Positions 1 through 8,646 of a DNA stretch of 64,000 nucleotides are shown piece by piece. Both the position numbers and the translations under genes were made by a program. The DNA lies in NCBI RefSeq assembly GCF_009709615.1, contig NZ_WJYA01000010.1:1-64000 (forward strand), read 5' to 3'. The notes under the pieces are model-generated. The model was not told where the DNA came from. It saw only the letters and a list, made by a program, of their open reading frames with translations, and did not search any database. Source of the stretch: Winogradskyella ouciana (lineage in GTDB: Bacteria; Bacteroidota; Bacteroidia; Flavobacteriales; Flavobacteriaceae). Position 1 is the stretch's first letter. Each line of letters begins with the position of its first letter.

Positions 1-76
1 GTTCACCATTGAGTACGACGAACCGACCAACGGACAGAGAAAGGAGTTCAGAGCCCATTTTACCTTGAAACGATAA
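1..76 (+). CDS. 3' end of a truncated gene (C-terminal 24 residues)
   Basis: An open frame enters from the left edge and stops at TAA 74-76. The tail is polar, alternates hydrophobic and charged residues, and finishes with FTLKR, as in many envelope proteins. It is followed at once by a strong bidirectional terminator. Too little remains to name a family. The frame is supported only by its openness and by the terminator placed directly after the stop. Confidence 0.5.
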   Translation, partial: FTIEYDEPTNGQRKEFRAHFTLKR

Positions 77-98
77 TTATTAATAATACATAACAAGT

Positions 99-129
99 AA
101 AAGCCTGAACATATTTGTTCAGGCTTTTT
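99..129. terminator. bidirectional Rho-independent terminator
   Basis: AAAAGCCTGAAC and GTTCAGGCTTTT form a perfect stem with a short ATATTT loop, flanked by A- and T-runs, so it can end transcription from both sides. It separates two convergent genes, the one entering from the left edge and the porin gene on the minus strand. Confidence 0.9.
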
Positions 130-154
130 ATTTCTTCTTAATCTGTAAAGTATT

Positions 155-1675
155 TTAAATTCTAAACCCTAAGGTTAAAATTACGTCTGTAAACTTTGAT
201 TGTATTAGTGCAGAATCTGTTAAGCCTACATTGTATAACTGATAATTTGTATCACGTTCAGATTGACTGAAAGCAACATCTAAATTAAAGTCTCCAAAGC
301 TATATCCTAGACCAAGAGAATATCCTGTTAAATCACCAAAAAAAGTATCATCCTTATAAGGACTTTCTTCAAAGCGATATCCACCTCTAAAACTTAATTG
401 TTTGTATCTGTATTCACCCCCTAACCTATAGGATACAGAAGTGTCTAATACATCACTAATAGCATTATTCAAACCGGAGAAATAAATGTCAGAGGTAGGT
501 CTAAACTTAGTAGAGCTATAGTCTTTTACTGAATAGTCAAAACTTAATAAACCCTGTTTACCAAAGACGTAAGCTAAACTACCTGTAAGTTTTCCTGGAG
601 TTTGTAATCTATATTCTGGAAAAATGTTTATCACATTTGGGTTAATGATTTGATTTACACTAGAGCCATCTTCAATTCTCGTTGTGGCAAGATATTGAGA
701 AGTTTCTTCAGATATTCTATACCATGTAGGGGAATTATAAGATAAACCAACTCTAAATTCTTCTGTTAGTTTTGCAATACCACCAAGTTGAAACGAAAAT
801 CCACTACCAGTTGTAAGAAGATTGTTTTCAAAATCTACATTGGTAACTGAAGATGATGCATTATTGTTAGATTCACTAAAAAACGTAGTACGCTCATAAT
901 TGATAAAATGTGAATTAAGATTTAAACCAAAATAGAATTTATCATCATAATTTGTTGCAAAATTAAAAGCTAATTTTCCATTGTAACCTCTACTGGCATA
1001 GGCATATTGTTGATTAAAATCTGTACCGTTTATGTTTCTTATGTAATCAGTGTTTTCATCTGTGTCTTCAACAGGATCAATTAAAAAGCCTTCAAATCCT
1101 AAAAAAGCCTGCTGATGATCAAATCCGTAGAATGAACCAATTTCAGAATAGGCTTCGGATAAAGTTTCGCCTGGAAAAGCAGAAATTTCATCTAACCTCT
1201 TTCCTGTCGCATTTTGATAAAAGTACTCAACAATACTTGTGTTTGGGTTGACTCCACTAGCCACCCAATCATCGTCAAAGTCTGCAGACCTGTCATAGGC
1301 TGCACTAAGAGTGAAATTTTTCCAAGGGGAGCTTATATTGGTATTGTTAAATACTAAAGTTGCACCAAGTTGATTAATGTCGAAATTAGAATTTGAAGAT
1401 GAATTTGTTCCGTTAAAATAAGTTATATCATCCTCCTTATTGAATAAACCAAAAGAAAGCGAAGCGTGGCTATTGTTAAATATAGCAGATCCAGCGGGAT
1501 TGATATTGACACTGGACATATCTCCCCCTAGTGCCCCAAAAGCACCGCTCATAGCTCTAAAGCGAGCAGTTCCTTGAATTTCATCCATTGAATAGCGCAC
1601 AGCATCAGTAATGTCCTGAGCTAAAATATAAGATGTGCTCGCCAAGCCTATGCAAAGCATAAGTAATTTTTTCAT
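155..1675 (-). CDS. FadL/OmpP1-type outer-membrane transport protein
   Basis: A 506-residue outer-membrane beta-barrel of the OmpP1/FadL/TodX family, expected to carry hydrophobic substrates across the outer membrane. A signal peptide covers about residues 1-19 (ending ILAQ). It is followed by the family's N-terminal hatch signature: RYSMDEIQGTARFRAMSGA, then GALGGDMSSVNINPAG. The rest alternates short amphipathic strands (LSFDYSVKDYS, SLGLGYSFGDFNLDVAFSQ) and ends GFRI, a barrel-like C-terminus. Length fits the Bacteroidota members, which are often labelled hemin receptor or aromatic hydrocarbon degradation protein. The true substrate cannot be read from sequence. It stands alone between a terminator and the neighbouring lipoprotein gene. 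Confidence 0.85.
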   Translation of the reverse strand: MKKLLMLCIGLASTSYILAQDITDAVRYSMDEIQGTARFRAMSGAFGALGGDMSSVNINPAGSAIFNNSHASLSFGLFNKEDDITYFNGTNSSSNSNFDINQLGATLVFNNTNISSPWKNFTLSAAYDRSADFDDDWVASGVNPNTSIVEYFYQNATGKRLDEISAFPGETLSEAYSEIGSFYGFDHQQAFLGFEGFLIDPVEDTDENTDYIRNINGTDFNQQYAYASRGYNGKLAFNFATNYDDKFYFGLNLNSHFINYERTTFFSESNNNASSSVTNVDFENNLLTTGSGFSFQLGGIAKLTEEFRVGLSYNSPTWYRISEETSQYLATTRIEDGSSVNQIINPNVINIFPEYRLQTPGKLTGSLAYVFGKQGLLSFDYSVKDYSSTKFRPTSDIYFSGLNNAISDVLDTSVSYRLGGEYRYKQLSFRGGYRFEESPYKDDTFFGDLTGYSLGLGYSFGDFNLDVAFSQSERDTNYQLYNVGLTDSALIQSKFTDVILTLGFRI

Positions 1676-1713
1676 AAGTAATTTTTTTAAATTTTTGGAA
1701 TTAAAACTATGAT

Positions 1714-2790
1714 TTACCCTCTACCACGTCTTCCTCCTCCAGACGACCTAGACCCGCTTGATGATCTAGAACTGCTGGAAGAACGTACACTACCGGAAGA
1801 TCTAGAAGAAGAACTTCTTGTTGACCTAACAGAACCTGAAGACCTAGTACTCCTACTTGATCTAACAGAACCAGATGATCTGGTACTCCTAGACGGTCTA
1901 GTAATTCTCGTATTGCTTCTTGTGTTTGAAGAACTTCTGACACTCCTAGAAGGTCTAGTAACTCTTGTACCTACGCTACTAGTTGAAGAATTGCCTCTCC
2001 TTACAGTATTACCTCTATTCGTTCTTGTGGTATTTGCTGCCCTAGACAGTCTTCGTGTAGAATAATCTCTACTCGAGATTGCAGCATTACTTCTGTTTCT
2101 ACGAGTTAAATTATTGTTGTTTAACAATGAACCTCTTCTGCCACCATTATAAGCTAGACTATTATTCCCATAGTATCCATTCCAAGCCCAATTGTTGTAT
2201 CCTGGTGGACACCAAGCATTCCAGCCCCAATTGTTCCAACCCCAGCCCCAACCAGCGTTCCAACCCCAGTTATTCCAGCCGTAAGCCCAACCAGCATTCC
2301 AGCCCCAGTTGTTCCAGCCCCATCGATTCCAACCCCAAGGTCGTCCCCAACCCCAGTTATAGCCATAGCCGTAGAACCATGGGTCATTGATACCAAATCC
2401 GTACCAACCATTGTCTATAATATTTATTGTAACTGAACTGTTTTGTCCCCAACCACCATAAACAGGTCGTTGCTCTAAAGTATCTTGAGCTCTTTCTACA
2501 TAATTGCCTTCGTAGGAATCTATATCGGTAAAAATTTCACTTTCTTCTGTAGCTGCATCGAGTTGTGCAGAATTTTCAGCAAAGTAATTTTTATAATAAT
2601 TTGAGTCCTCAGTAGAAGTCGTAGCTACTATTGGTCGTTCAACATAGGTGTCATCATAATCATCAGTAGCATAGATACCATCGTTATCGTATCCTGCATA
2701 TTGAAATGAACCACATGAAGTTAACACGGCCATTAAGCCGAGTGCAACAAAAAATGGCAATTTTTGTTTTGTAAATGTCTTAAATTGCAT
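1714..2790 (-). CDS. low-complexity Trp/Gly- and Ser/Arg-rich lipoprotein
   Basis: A 358-residue predicted lipoprotein with lipobox LTSC near residue 26. An acidic, Asp/Tyr-rich N-terminal third (YDNDGIYATDDYDDTYVE) precedes a Trp/Gly/Asn repeat block at about residues 135-210 built from units such as NNWGWNAGW. The C-terminal 130 residues are almost entirely Ser, Arg, Gly and Thr in units such as RSTRSSGSVRSS. Similar flavobacterial proteins are sometimes mislabelled vitellogenin II. The function is unknown. The composition suggests a surface or matrix protein, perhaps binding polyanions through the Arg-rich tail. The repeats keep other frames open here; those frames are shadows. Confidence 0.75.
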   Translation of the reverse strand: MQFKTFTKQKLPFFVALGLMAVLTSCGSFQYAGYDNDGIYATDDYDDTYVERPIVATTSTEDSNYYKNYFAENSAQLDAATEESEIFTDIDSYEGNYVERAQDTLEQRPVYGGWGQNSSVTINIIDNGWYGFGINDPWFYGYGYNWGWGRPWGWNRWGWNNWGWNAGWAYGWNNWGWNAGWGWGWNNWGWNAWCPPGYNNWAWNGYYGNNSLAYNGGRRGSLLNNNNLTRRNRSNAAISSRDYSTRRLSRAANTTRTNRGNTVRRGNSSTSSVGTRVTRPSRSVRSSSNTRSNTRITRPSRSTRSSGSVRSSRSTRSSGSVRSTRSSSSRSSGSVRSSSSSRSSSGSRSSGGGRRGRG

Positions 2791-2818
2791 ATCTCTTTTA
2801 TTTTATTGTTGAACATAG

Positions 2819-2826
2819 CAAAAATA
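2819..2826 (-). promoter_or_regulatory. Bacteroidota -7 box (TATTTTTG) for the lipoprotein gene
   Basis: On the minus strand this reads TATTTTTG, matching the TAnnTTTG consensus, about 30 bp ahead of the lipoprotein ATG. I see no clear -33 TTG, so this rests on the -7 element and its position. Confidence 0.45.
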
Positions 2827-2890
2827 GTTAGTTTTGCTGAACTATTTCTTTATTTAACATAGTCACAATATTTGTGCCAAAACACTAAAA

Positions 2891-4369
2891 ATGAGCAAAA
2901 ATCTTACGAGTAGAGCTGAAGATTATTCAAAATGGTATAATGAATTGGTTGTAAAAGCCGATTTAGCTGAAAATTCAGCCGTTAGAGGTTGCATGGTAAT
3001 AAAGCCTTATGGTTATGCAATTTGGGAAAAAATGCAAGCGGAATTGGATAGAATGTTCAAGGAAACTGGCCATCAAAATGCTTATTTTCCATTGTTTGTG
3101 CCTAAAAGTTTGTTTGAGGCGGAAGAGAAAAATGCAGAAGGTTTTGCCAAGGAATGTGCTGTGGTAACACATTATAGATTACAGAATGATCCAGATAATG
3201 AGGGAAAACTTAGAGTTGATCCAGAAGCCAAATTAGAGGAAGAGCTTGTGGTAAGACCAACAAGTGAAGCCATTATTTGGAGTACCTATAAAGGTTGGAT
3301 ACAGAGTTATAGAGATTTGCCAATCTTAGTGAATCAATGGGCAAACGTAGTTCGTTGGGAAATGAGAACTAGATTATTTCTTCGAACTGCTGAGTTTTTA
3401 TGGCAAGAAGGTCATACGGCACACGCTACAAAAGATGAAGCTTGGGAGGAGACTAGGTTAATTAATGGTATATACGCAAAATTTGCTGAGAATTTTATGG
3501 CTATTCCTGTAATACAAGGTTTAAAAACTGAAAGTGAACGTTTTGCGGGTGCAGAAGAAACCATGTGTATAGAAGCATTGATGCAAGATGGTAAGGCGCT
3601 TCAGGCTGGGACATCACACTTCTTAGGGCAAAATTTCGCTAAAGCTTTTGATGTTAAATTCACAAATAAAGAGGGTAAACAAGATTATGTTTGGGCTACA
3701 TCTTGGGGAGTTTCAACAAGGTTGATGGGAGCTTTAATAATGACACATAGTGATGATAAAGGTTTAGTTTTACCACCAAACTTAGCACCATATCAAGTTG
3801 TTATTGTACCTATATATAAGAATGAGGAACAATTTGATGCGATCAGCGAAGTGGCAGATGAAATTATAAGTGATTTAAAAGAACGTAACATCAGTGTTAA
3901 GTTTGATAAAAGAGATACACTAAGACCAGGTGCCAAATTTGCACAACATGAATTGCAGGGAGTACCATTAAGAATTGCTATAGGGCCAAAAGATCTTGAA
4001 GATGAAACGGTAGAAGTTGCAAGGCGTGATACATTTACTAAGGAAACAGTAATCTTAGATAGAATAAATGTAGTTGTAGAAGATTTACTTGAGGAAATTC
4101 AGGAAAGCTTATTTACTAAAGCATTAAACTATAGAGATACTCATATAACAGAGGTCGATGATTTTGAAGAGTTTAAAAAAGTTTTGAAAAACAAATCAGG
4201 ATTCATTTCAGCACATTGGGATGGTACGGCTGAAACCGAACAAAAAATAAAAGAATTGACCAAGGCAACTATAAGATGCATTCCAATAGACAATAAAAAA
4301 GAGTCTGGAGAATGTGTACTTACGGGAAATCCGTCTAGTCAACGTGTACTTTTTGCTAAGGCATATTAA
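2891..4369 (+). CDS. proS: prolyl-tRNA synthetase, archaeal/eukaryal-type
   Basis: Class II aminoacyl-tRNA synthetase that charges tRNA-Pro in the cytoplasm. The 492 residues lack the large editing insertion of the E. coli-type enzyme and match the shorter ProRS-3 type typical of Bacteroidota. Visible motifs: [12 protein letters not shown], class II motif 2 as [24 protein letters not shown] split around residues 154-177, and motif 3 in [16 protein letters not shown]. An anticodon-binding domain follows from about residue 300 ([11 protein letters not shown]). The C-terminal domain keeps Cys pairs ([13 protein letters not shown]) and ends in the hydrophobic FAKAY, as in other members. The ATG lies 100 bp from the divergent lipoprotein start. 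Confidence 0.97.
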   Translation: MSKNLTSRAEDYSKWYNELVVKADLAENSAVRGCMVIKPYGYAIWEKMQAELDRMFKETGHQNAYFPLFVPKSLFEAEEKNAEGFAKECAVVTHYRLQNDPDNEGKLRVDPEAKLEEELVVRPTSEAIIWSTYKGWIQSYRDLPILVNQWANVVRWEMRTRLFLRTAEFLWQEGHTAHATKDEAWEETRLINGIYAKFAENFMAIPVIQGLKTESERFAGAEETMCIEALMQDGKALQAGTSHFLGQNFAKAFDVKFTNKEGKQDYVWATSWGVSTRLMGALIMTHSDDKGLVLPPNLAPYQVVIVPIYKNEEQFDAISEVADEIISDLKERNISVKFDKRDTLRPGAKFAQHELQGVPLRIAIGPKDLEDETVEVARRDTFTKETVILDRINVVVEDLLEEIQESLFTKALNYRDTHITEVDDFEEFKKVLKNKSGFISAHWDGTAETEQKIKELTKATIRCIPIDNKKESGECVLTGNPSSQRVLFAKAY

Positions 4370-4397
4370 TTTTTTTTCAAAAAATATATACTAGTAG

Positions 4398-4427
4398 TTG
4401 CAACATTTAAAAATAGTTGTATTTTTG
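4398..4427 (+). promoter_or_regulatory. promoter for tRNA-Glu and rpsT
   Basis: TTG at 4398-4400 and TATTTTTG at 4420-4427 are 19 nt apart, which matches the Bacteroidota -33/-7 promoter. The tRNA begins about 50 nt further on. Confidence 0.7.
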
Positions 4428-4478
4428 CATCCGCAATGGAAACATTGTTGGTTCATTTAAATAAGTAAATAACCAAAT

Positions 4479-4550
4479 GGCCCGTTCGTCTATCGGCTAG
4501 GACGCCAGGTTTTCATCCTGGTAAGAGGGGTTCGATTCCCCTACGGGCTA
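4479..4550 (+). tRNA. tRNA-Glu (anticodon TTC)
   Basis: A 72-nt cloverleaf. Acceptor strands GGCCCGT and ACGGGCT pair with one G-U. The anticodon stem CCAGG/CCTGG presents loop TTTTCAT with anticodon TTC. The T-arm GGGG TTCGATT CCCC is canonical. CCA is not encoded. It lies 24 bp ahead of rpsT and probably shares its transcript. Confidence 0.97.
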
Positions 4551-4574
4551 CAATTTTTAATAAGAAAAAATAAA

Positions 4575-4826
4575 ATGGCAAATCATAAGTCAGCTTTAAA
4601 AAGAATTAGAAGTAACGAAAGAAGAAGAGTGCTTAACAGATATCAGCACAAAACTACTCGTAGTGCTATAAAAAAATTACGAGAAGTAACTGATGCTAAA
4701 GAAGCAAAAAAAATGTTACCTTCTGTACATAGTATGATTGATAAGTTAGCAAAGAAGAATGTTATTCATTCTAATAAAGCAGCTAATTTAAAGTCTCAAT
4801 TAACTAAACATGTTGCTGCATTATAA
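4575..4826 (+). CDS. rpsT: 30S ribosomal protein S20
   Basis: An 83-residue basic protein that binds 16S rRNA in the small subunit. It shows the family start MANHKSALKRIRSNERRR and the conserved HKTTRSAIKKLRE helix, and ends with the Ala/Lys-rich helical tail (KKNVIHSNKAANLKSQLTKHV). Length is normal. It follows tRNA-Glu closely and is ended by a strong hairpin. Confidence 0.97.
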   Translation: MANHKSALKRIRSNERRRVLNRYQHKTTRSAIKKLREVTDAKEAKKMLPSVHSMIDKLAKKNVIHSNKAANLKSQLTKHVAAL

Positions 4827-4850
4827 TTGCAGAAACCACTAAGATATCTA

Positions 4851-4879
4851 AAGCCTTCTCATTTTGAGGAGGCTTTTTT
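4851..4879 (+). terminator. Rho-independent terminator of rpsT
   Basis: AAGCCTTCTC pairs imperfectly with GAGGAGGCTT around an ATTTT loop and runs into a T-tract, 25 bp past the rpsT stop. Confidence 0.85.
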
Positions 4880-4910
4880 GTTACCTTGTTTGTATAATAA
4901 ATCCAATAAA

Positions 4911-4941
4911 AAAACCTTAAACAATTAAGTTTAAGGTTTTT
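4911..4941 (-). terminator. Rho-independent terminator of rho
   Basis: AAAACCTTAAAC and GTTTAAGGTTTT style arms enclose a short AATTAA loop, with A- and T-runs on both sides. It sits just after the rho stop on the minus strand and may also act on read-through from rpsT. Confidence 0.8.
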
Positions 4942-4966
4942 CTATTACATATAATAAAGAAAAGTT

Positions 4967-6580
4967 CTATCCATTCATAGAAATAAGGAACTCTTCATTG
5001 TTTCTTGTCTGTTTAAATCTATCATTAATAAACTCCATAGCTTCTACAGGATTCATATCAGCAAGATACTTACGCATTACCCACATTCTTTGAATCGTAT
5101 TTTCGTCTAGTAATAAATCATCTCGTCTAGTACTTGATGATGTTAGATCAATAGCTGGGAAAATTCTTCTGTTAGATATCTTGCGATCTAGTTGAAGTTC
5201 CATATTACCAGTTCCTTTAAATTCTTCAAAGATAACTTCATCCATTTTAGAACCTGTTTCCGTCAATGCTGTTGCAATGATAGTTAATGACCCACCATTT
5301 TCAATATTACGTGCCGCACCAAAGAATCGTTTTGGTCTGTGAAGTGCATTAGCATCAACACCACCTGATAAGATTTTACCAGAAGCCGGCTGTACTGTGT
5401 TGTAAGCTCTTGCTAAACGAGTAATAGAATCTAAAAGAATCACTACATCGTGACCACATTCTACCAAGCGTTTTGCTTTTTCAAGAACGATATCTGCAAT
5501 CTTCACATGTTCGTGCGCTTCTTTATCAAAAGTTGAGGCGATTACCTCACCACGTACATTACGTTGCATATCGGTAACCTCTTCAGGACGCTCATCTATA
5601 AGTAATATCATTTGATATACTTCAGGATGATTAGCTGCTATTGCATTTGCAACATCCTTAAGCAACATGGTTTTACCAGTTTTTGGCTGTGATACAATCA
5701 TACCACGCTGTCCTTTACCTATTGGTGCAAACAAGTCCATAATTCTGGTAGAAATAGTACTTTGTCTATCGGCAAGATTAAATTTTTCCTTAGGGAATAA
5801 AGGTGTTAGATGCTCAAAAGCGACACGATCTCTGACCACATTAGGGTCTTGACCATTTATTTTACTCACTTTTATTAAGGGGAAATATTTCTCACCTTCT
5901 TTTGGTGGTCTTACATGACCAAGAACTGTATCCCCTTTTTTAAGTCCAAATAATCTAATTTGAGACTGAGACACATAGATGTCATCAGGAGATGTTAAAT
6001 AGTTATAATCAGATGATCGTAAAAAACCATAACCATCTTGCATAATGTCTAAAACACCTTCACTTTCAATAATAGCATCAAATTCAAAATCTGGTTCACG
6101 ATAACGGTTTCTGTTATCCTTGTTACCATTGTTCTTTGAATTATTATTCCGGTTGTCCTTATTACGATTTTGTCTGTTATCGTTTTTTTGGTTGCTGTTA
6201 GAACGTCTATTGTCGTCATTACGATCGTTAGACTTATTGTCCTGCCTCTTATTGTTAGACCTATCGTTACTAGGTTTGTTGTCCTTAGGTTTGGTTTCCT
6301 CTTTCTTATCAGAAGAATCTGAAGGTTTTTGATCTTTAGTGTCTTGAGGCTTATCCTGAACTCTTGCTCGCTTTTGTTGAGGCTTGGTTTGTTTTTTAGG
6401 TTGTGAGTTGTCAGGTTCTGCCTTAGCTTTTACTGCTTCAGGATTTGCTGCTTGGTAATCAAGAATTTGATAAACCAGGTCTAATTTTTTTAAACTGCGG
6501 TATTTTGGTACGCTTAGTTGTTTAGCTATATCCTGTAACTCAGGAAGCTTCTTAGCTTTTAACTGTGAAATTTCAAACAT
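4967..6580 (-). CDS. rho: transcription termination factor Rho with disordered insertion
   Basis: Hexameric RNA helicase/ATPase that ends transcription. Order: RhoN helical domain at residues 1-50 ([20 protein letters not shown]); a low-complexity Lys/Pro then Asn/Arg/Asp-rich segment at about 55-175; a cold-shock-type RNA-binding domain at about 176-255 ([16 protein letters not shown]); and the ATPase core. Walker A is SQPKTGKT with K303. The Walker B region is [16 protein letters not shown], followed by the Q-loop/R-loop region [21 protein letters not shown]. The 537 residues exceed the about 420 of E. coli Rho because of the insertion, a feature known in Bacteroidota and Actinobacteria. 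The gene is monocistronic. Confidence 0.97.
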   Translation of the reverse strand: MFEISQLKAKKLPELQDIAKQLSVPKYRSLKKLDLVYQILDYQAANPEAVKAKAEPDNSQPKKQTKPQQKRARVQDKPQDTKDQKPSDSSDKKEETKPKDNKPSNDRSNNKRQDNKSNDRNDDNRRSNSNQKNDNRQNRNKDNRNNNSKNNGNKDNRNRYREPDFEFDAIIESEGVLDIMQDGYGFLRSSDYNYLTSPDDIYVSQSQIRLFGLKKGDTVLGHVRPPKEGEKYFPLIKVSKINGQDPNVVRDRVAFEHLTPLFPKEKFNLADRQSTISTRIMDLFAPIGKGQRGMIVSQPKTGKTMLLKDVANAIAANHPEVYQMILLIDERPEEVTDMQRNVRGEVIASTFDKEAHEHVKIADIVLEKAKRLVECGHDVVILLDSITRLARAYNTVQPASGKILSGGVDANALHRPKRFFGAARNIENGGSLTIIATALTETGSKMDEVIFEEFKGTGNMELQLDRKISNRRIFPAIDLTSSSTRRDDLLLDENTIQRMWVMRKYLADMNPVEAMEFINDRFKQTRNNEEFLISMNG

Positions 6581-6756
6581 TCGTATGTATTATAATTTTG
6601 ATATTATTAATTCAAGATTTTCTAAATGAAATAAAAAGAAAAAAAGTGAAATTAATTTGGAAGATTAGATAGATGCAACCCAGAGTGTTACTTCTTTCTA
6701 TTGCAATTATACAACTTTATTTTCAATAATATTTATCTTTTTAAAAAATAAACTAC

Positions 6757-6764
6757 TAATTTTG
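6757..6764 (+). promoter_or_regulatory. -7 box TAATTTTG ahead of the DUF4293 gene
   Basis: This fits TAnnTTTG and ends 22 bp before the ATG at 6787. There is no obvious TTG at the -33 position. Confidence 0.5.
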
Positions 6765-6786
6765 CGTTGCTTTTTTAATAAAGATA

Positions 6787-7197
6787 ATGATACAACGCAT
6801 ACAGACACTCTATTTATTTTTAGCTGCTGGTATCTCTGCTGGACTCATCTATGTGTTTCATTTATGGACAAATATGGAAGGTGCTAAGGTGTTTGCCGAT
6901 GACATAAACTATGTATTTGGATTGTTTTTAGCATCAGCTTTCTTTTCAATAGTGTCTATTTTTAGATTTAAAAACAGAAAATCTCAATTTATGTTGGGAC
7001 GACTTAATATAATATTAAACTTTATTTTACTAGGAATCTTTGTTTATCAATCTCTAAATTTATCTGGAGAAACTAACGTTTCTGAGAAAGGTATTGGGAT
7101 TCTTCTTCCTATTTTTTCTATTGTGTGTTTAGTCTTGGCTAACAAGGCTATAAAAAAGGACGAAGATCTCGTAAAATCTGTAGATCGATTACGATGA
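6787..7197 (+). CDS. DUF4293 family four-helix membrane protein
   Basis: A 136-residue inner-membrane protein that begins MIQRIQTLYLFLAA, the signature start of DUF4293. Four hydrophobic segments are visible at about residues 6-26, 42-60, 70-90 and 100-120, with a basic cytoplasmic tail (KKDEDLVKSVDRLR). The family is restricted to Bacteroidota and its role is unknown. Conservation next to rho is common in flavobacteria as far as I recall. It is followed by its own terminator. Confidence 0.85.
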   Translation: MIQRIQTLYLFLAAGISAGLIYVFHLWTNMEGAKVFADDINYVFGLFLASAFFSIVSIFRFKNRKSQFMLGRLNIILNFILLGIFVYQSLNLSGETNVSEKGIGILLPIFSIVCLVLANKAIKKDEDLVKSVDRLR

Positions 7198-7225
7198 ACC
7201 TAAAATCTTAGTATATTAGTGTGAA

Positions 7226-7254
7226 GAACCCAGACGCTGCCGTCTGGGTTTTTT
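7226..7254 (+). terminator. Rho-independent terminator
   Basis: ACCCAGACG and CGTCTGGGT pair perfectly around CTGC and run into TTTTTT. It ends the DUF4293 transcript, and lies between convergent genes. Confidence 0.88.
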
Positions 7255-7258
7255 AATT

Positions 7259-7753
7259 TTATCGCCTATCAAACTCAATAACTTCCAAGTCCCTTATATC
7301 CTTTCCGTCAATCTTAAACCGTAACATGGTTCTGGCTTTGTGAAACCCATGTTTACCAACTGCTCCGGGATTGATGTGCAGAAGGTTTAGTTTTTTATCT
7401 GGCATAACCTTTAGAATATGGGAATGCCCACAAATAAATAAATCTGGTGGATTATTTTTGAGTTCCTCTCTAACATTATTGTTATATTTTGGAGGATAAC
7501 CACCAATATGAGTTATCCAAACATCTACCTCCTCACATTTAAACCTGTTATGTAATGGGAACTCTCTTCTTGCTTTAGCATCATCAATATTACCATAAAC
7601 GGCACGAAGCGGTTTCAGTTTTTTAATATTATCGGTTACTGATAAATCTCCAATGTCGCCAGCGTGCCATACTTCATCAGCTTGTTTTACATGATTAAGA
7701 ATTGCGTCATCTATGTAGCTATGTGTGTCTGATAAAAGGAGTATTTTTTTCAC
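7259..7753 (-). CDS. YfcE/MJ0936-type metallophosphoesterase
   Basis: A 164-residue single-domain calcineurin-like phosphodiesterase. The metal-binding motifs are in order: LLSDTHSY (D-x-H), HAGDIGD (GD-x), VYGNID (GN-D), ITHIGGYP, and ICGHSHI (GHSH). These coordinate the binuclear metal site. Its substrate in vivo is unknown; relatives hydrolyse phosphodiester model compounds. It is transcribed divergently from truA, with promoters that overlap in the 100-bp spacer. Confidence 0.9.
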   Translation of the reverse strand: MKKILLLSDTHSYIDDAILNHVKQADEVWHAGDIGDLSVTDNIKKLKPLRAVYGNIDDAKARREFPLHNRFKCEEVDVWITHIGGYPPKYNNNVREELKNNPPDLFICGHSHILKVMPDKKLNLLHINPGAVGKHGFHKARTMLRFKIDGKDIRDLEVIEFDRR

Positions 7754-7837
7754 CTGGCTGAATTTATTTCAGTATTTATTATTCCCACGACTTTGGGAAT
7801 CTCTTTTAATTTAAGATTTCTTTAGCAACTAAAACTT

Positions 7838-7845
7838 TATCTTTG
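7838..7845 (+). promoter_or_regulatory. -7 box TATCTTTG for truA
   Basis: A perfect TAnnTTTG match 25 bp ahead of the truA TTG start. Confidence 0.6.
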
Positions 7846-7853
7846 TCTTTTCA

Positions 7854-7861
7854 CAAAAGTA
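7854..7861 (-). promoter_or_regulatory. -7 box TACTTTTG for the metallophosphoesterase gene
   Basis: On the minus strand this is TACTTTTG, about 100 bp ahead of the phosphoesterase ATG. It interleaves with the truA promoter, so the two genes probably compete for polymerase here. Confidence 0.45.
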
Positions 7862-7870
7862 AGATTTCTA

Positions 7871-8617
7871 TTGCGATTTTTCATCGAACTTTCATACAAC
7901 GGCAAAGCTTATCATGGGTGGCAAAATCAGCCAAACGCAATTAGTGTGCAAGAGGTTTTGGAAAAAGCATTGAGTACTATTTTAAAAAACAACATCAGTA
8001 TCACAGGAGCAGGCAGAACCGATACAGGTGTGCATGCTTCACAGATGTTTGCTCATTTTGATTTTGATGGCAATTTTGAACCTAATGATTTAGTTTATAA
8101 ATTGAATTCGTTTTTACCAAAGGATGTGGCAATTCATTCTGTTTTTAAGGTAGCGCAAGAGGCCCATGCGCGTTTTGATGCTATAAGTAGAACTTATAAT
8201 TATAAGGTTTCTACATCAAAAAACGTATTTGATTATGATTTTACTTATCAAATGCATATGCCATTAAATGTTGATGCTATGAATGAAGCTTGCAAAATCT
8301 TATTTGATTATAAAGATTTTCAATGCTTTTCTAAGAGTAATACAGATGTAAAAACGTATAATTGTGATATAAAGGAAGCCTATTGGACTAAAAATTCTGA
8401 TCAGCTTGTATTTACGATTTCAGCAAATCGTTTTTTGCGCAATATGGTTAGGGCAATTGTTGGCACAATGGTAAATATTGGTTTAGGAAAATTACAACCA
8501 GACGATTTACATAAAATTATAGCTTCTAAAGATAGAGGCAAAGCGGGTTTTTCGGTTCCTGCACATGGATTATATTTGGTTGAGATTGTTTATCCGGATA
8601 GTATAAAAATTAATTAA
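7871..8617 (+). CDS. truA: tRNA pseudouridine(38-40) synthase
   Basis: Converts U38-U40 in the anticodon arm of many tRNAs to pseudouridine. The 248 residues begin FFIELSYNGKAYHGWQNQPN. The catalytic Asp is in ITGAGRTDTGVHASQM. Other conserved stretches are ARFDAISRTYNYKV and FLRNMVRAIVGTMVNIG. The start is TTG at 7871; no ATG lies upstream in frame near enough to keep the conserved N-terminus, so TTG is preferred. Its promoter abuts the start. A short palindromic hairpin separates it from the next gene. Confidence 0.95.
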   Translation: MRFFIELSYNGKAYHGWQNQPNAISVQEVLEKALSTILKNNISITGAGRTDTGVHASQMFAHFDFDGNFEPNDLVYKLNSFLPKDVAIHSVFKVAQEAHARFDAISRTYNYKVSTSKNVFDYDFTYQMHMPLNVDAMNEACKILFDYKDFQCFSKSNTDVKTYNCDIKEAYWTKNSDQLVFTISANRFLRNMVRAIVGTMVNIGLGKLQPDDLHKIIASKDRGKAGFSVPAHGLYLVEIVYPDSIKIN

Positions 8618-8622
8618 AGGGA

Positions 8623-8640
8623 TTTCCGCCTTTGCGGAAA
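8623..8640. repeat. short palindromic hairpin (REP-like)
   Basis: TTTCCGC and GCGGAAA flank CTTT in the 30-bp gap between truA and the ABC transporter gene. It is GC-richer than its surroundings and resembles the larger REP-like palindrome at about 15.0 kb. It may cap the truA message or belong to a dispersed repeat family. Confidence 0.5.
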
Positions 8641-8646
8641 CTAAAG

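Noticed and set aside
1700..2420. Long open frames on the plus strand and other minus frames across the low-complexity lipoprotein
   Set aside because: They arise from the repeat composition (Leu/Glu/Asp-rich or Gly/Met-rich artefacts), with no start context or family resemblance.
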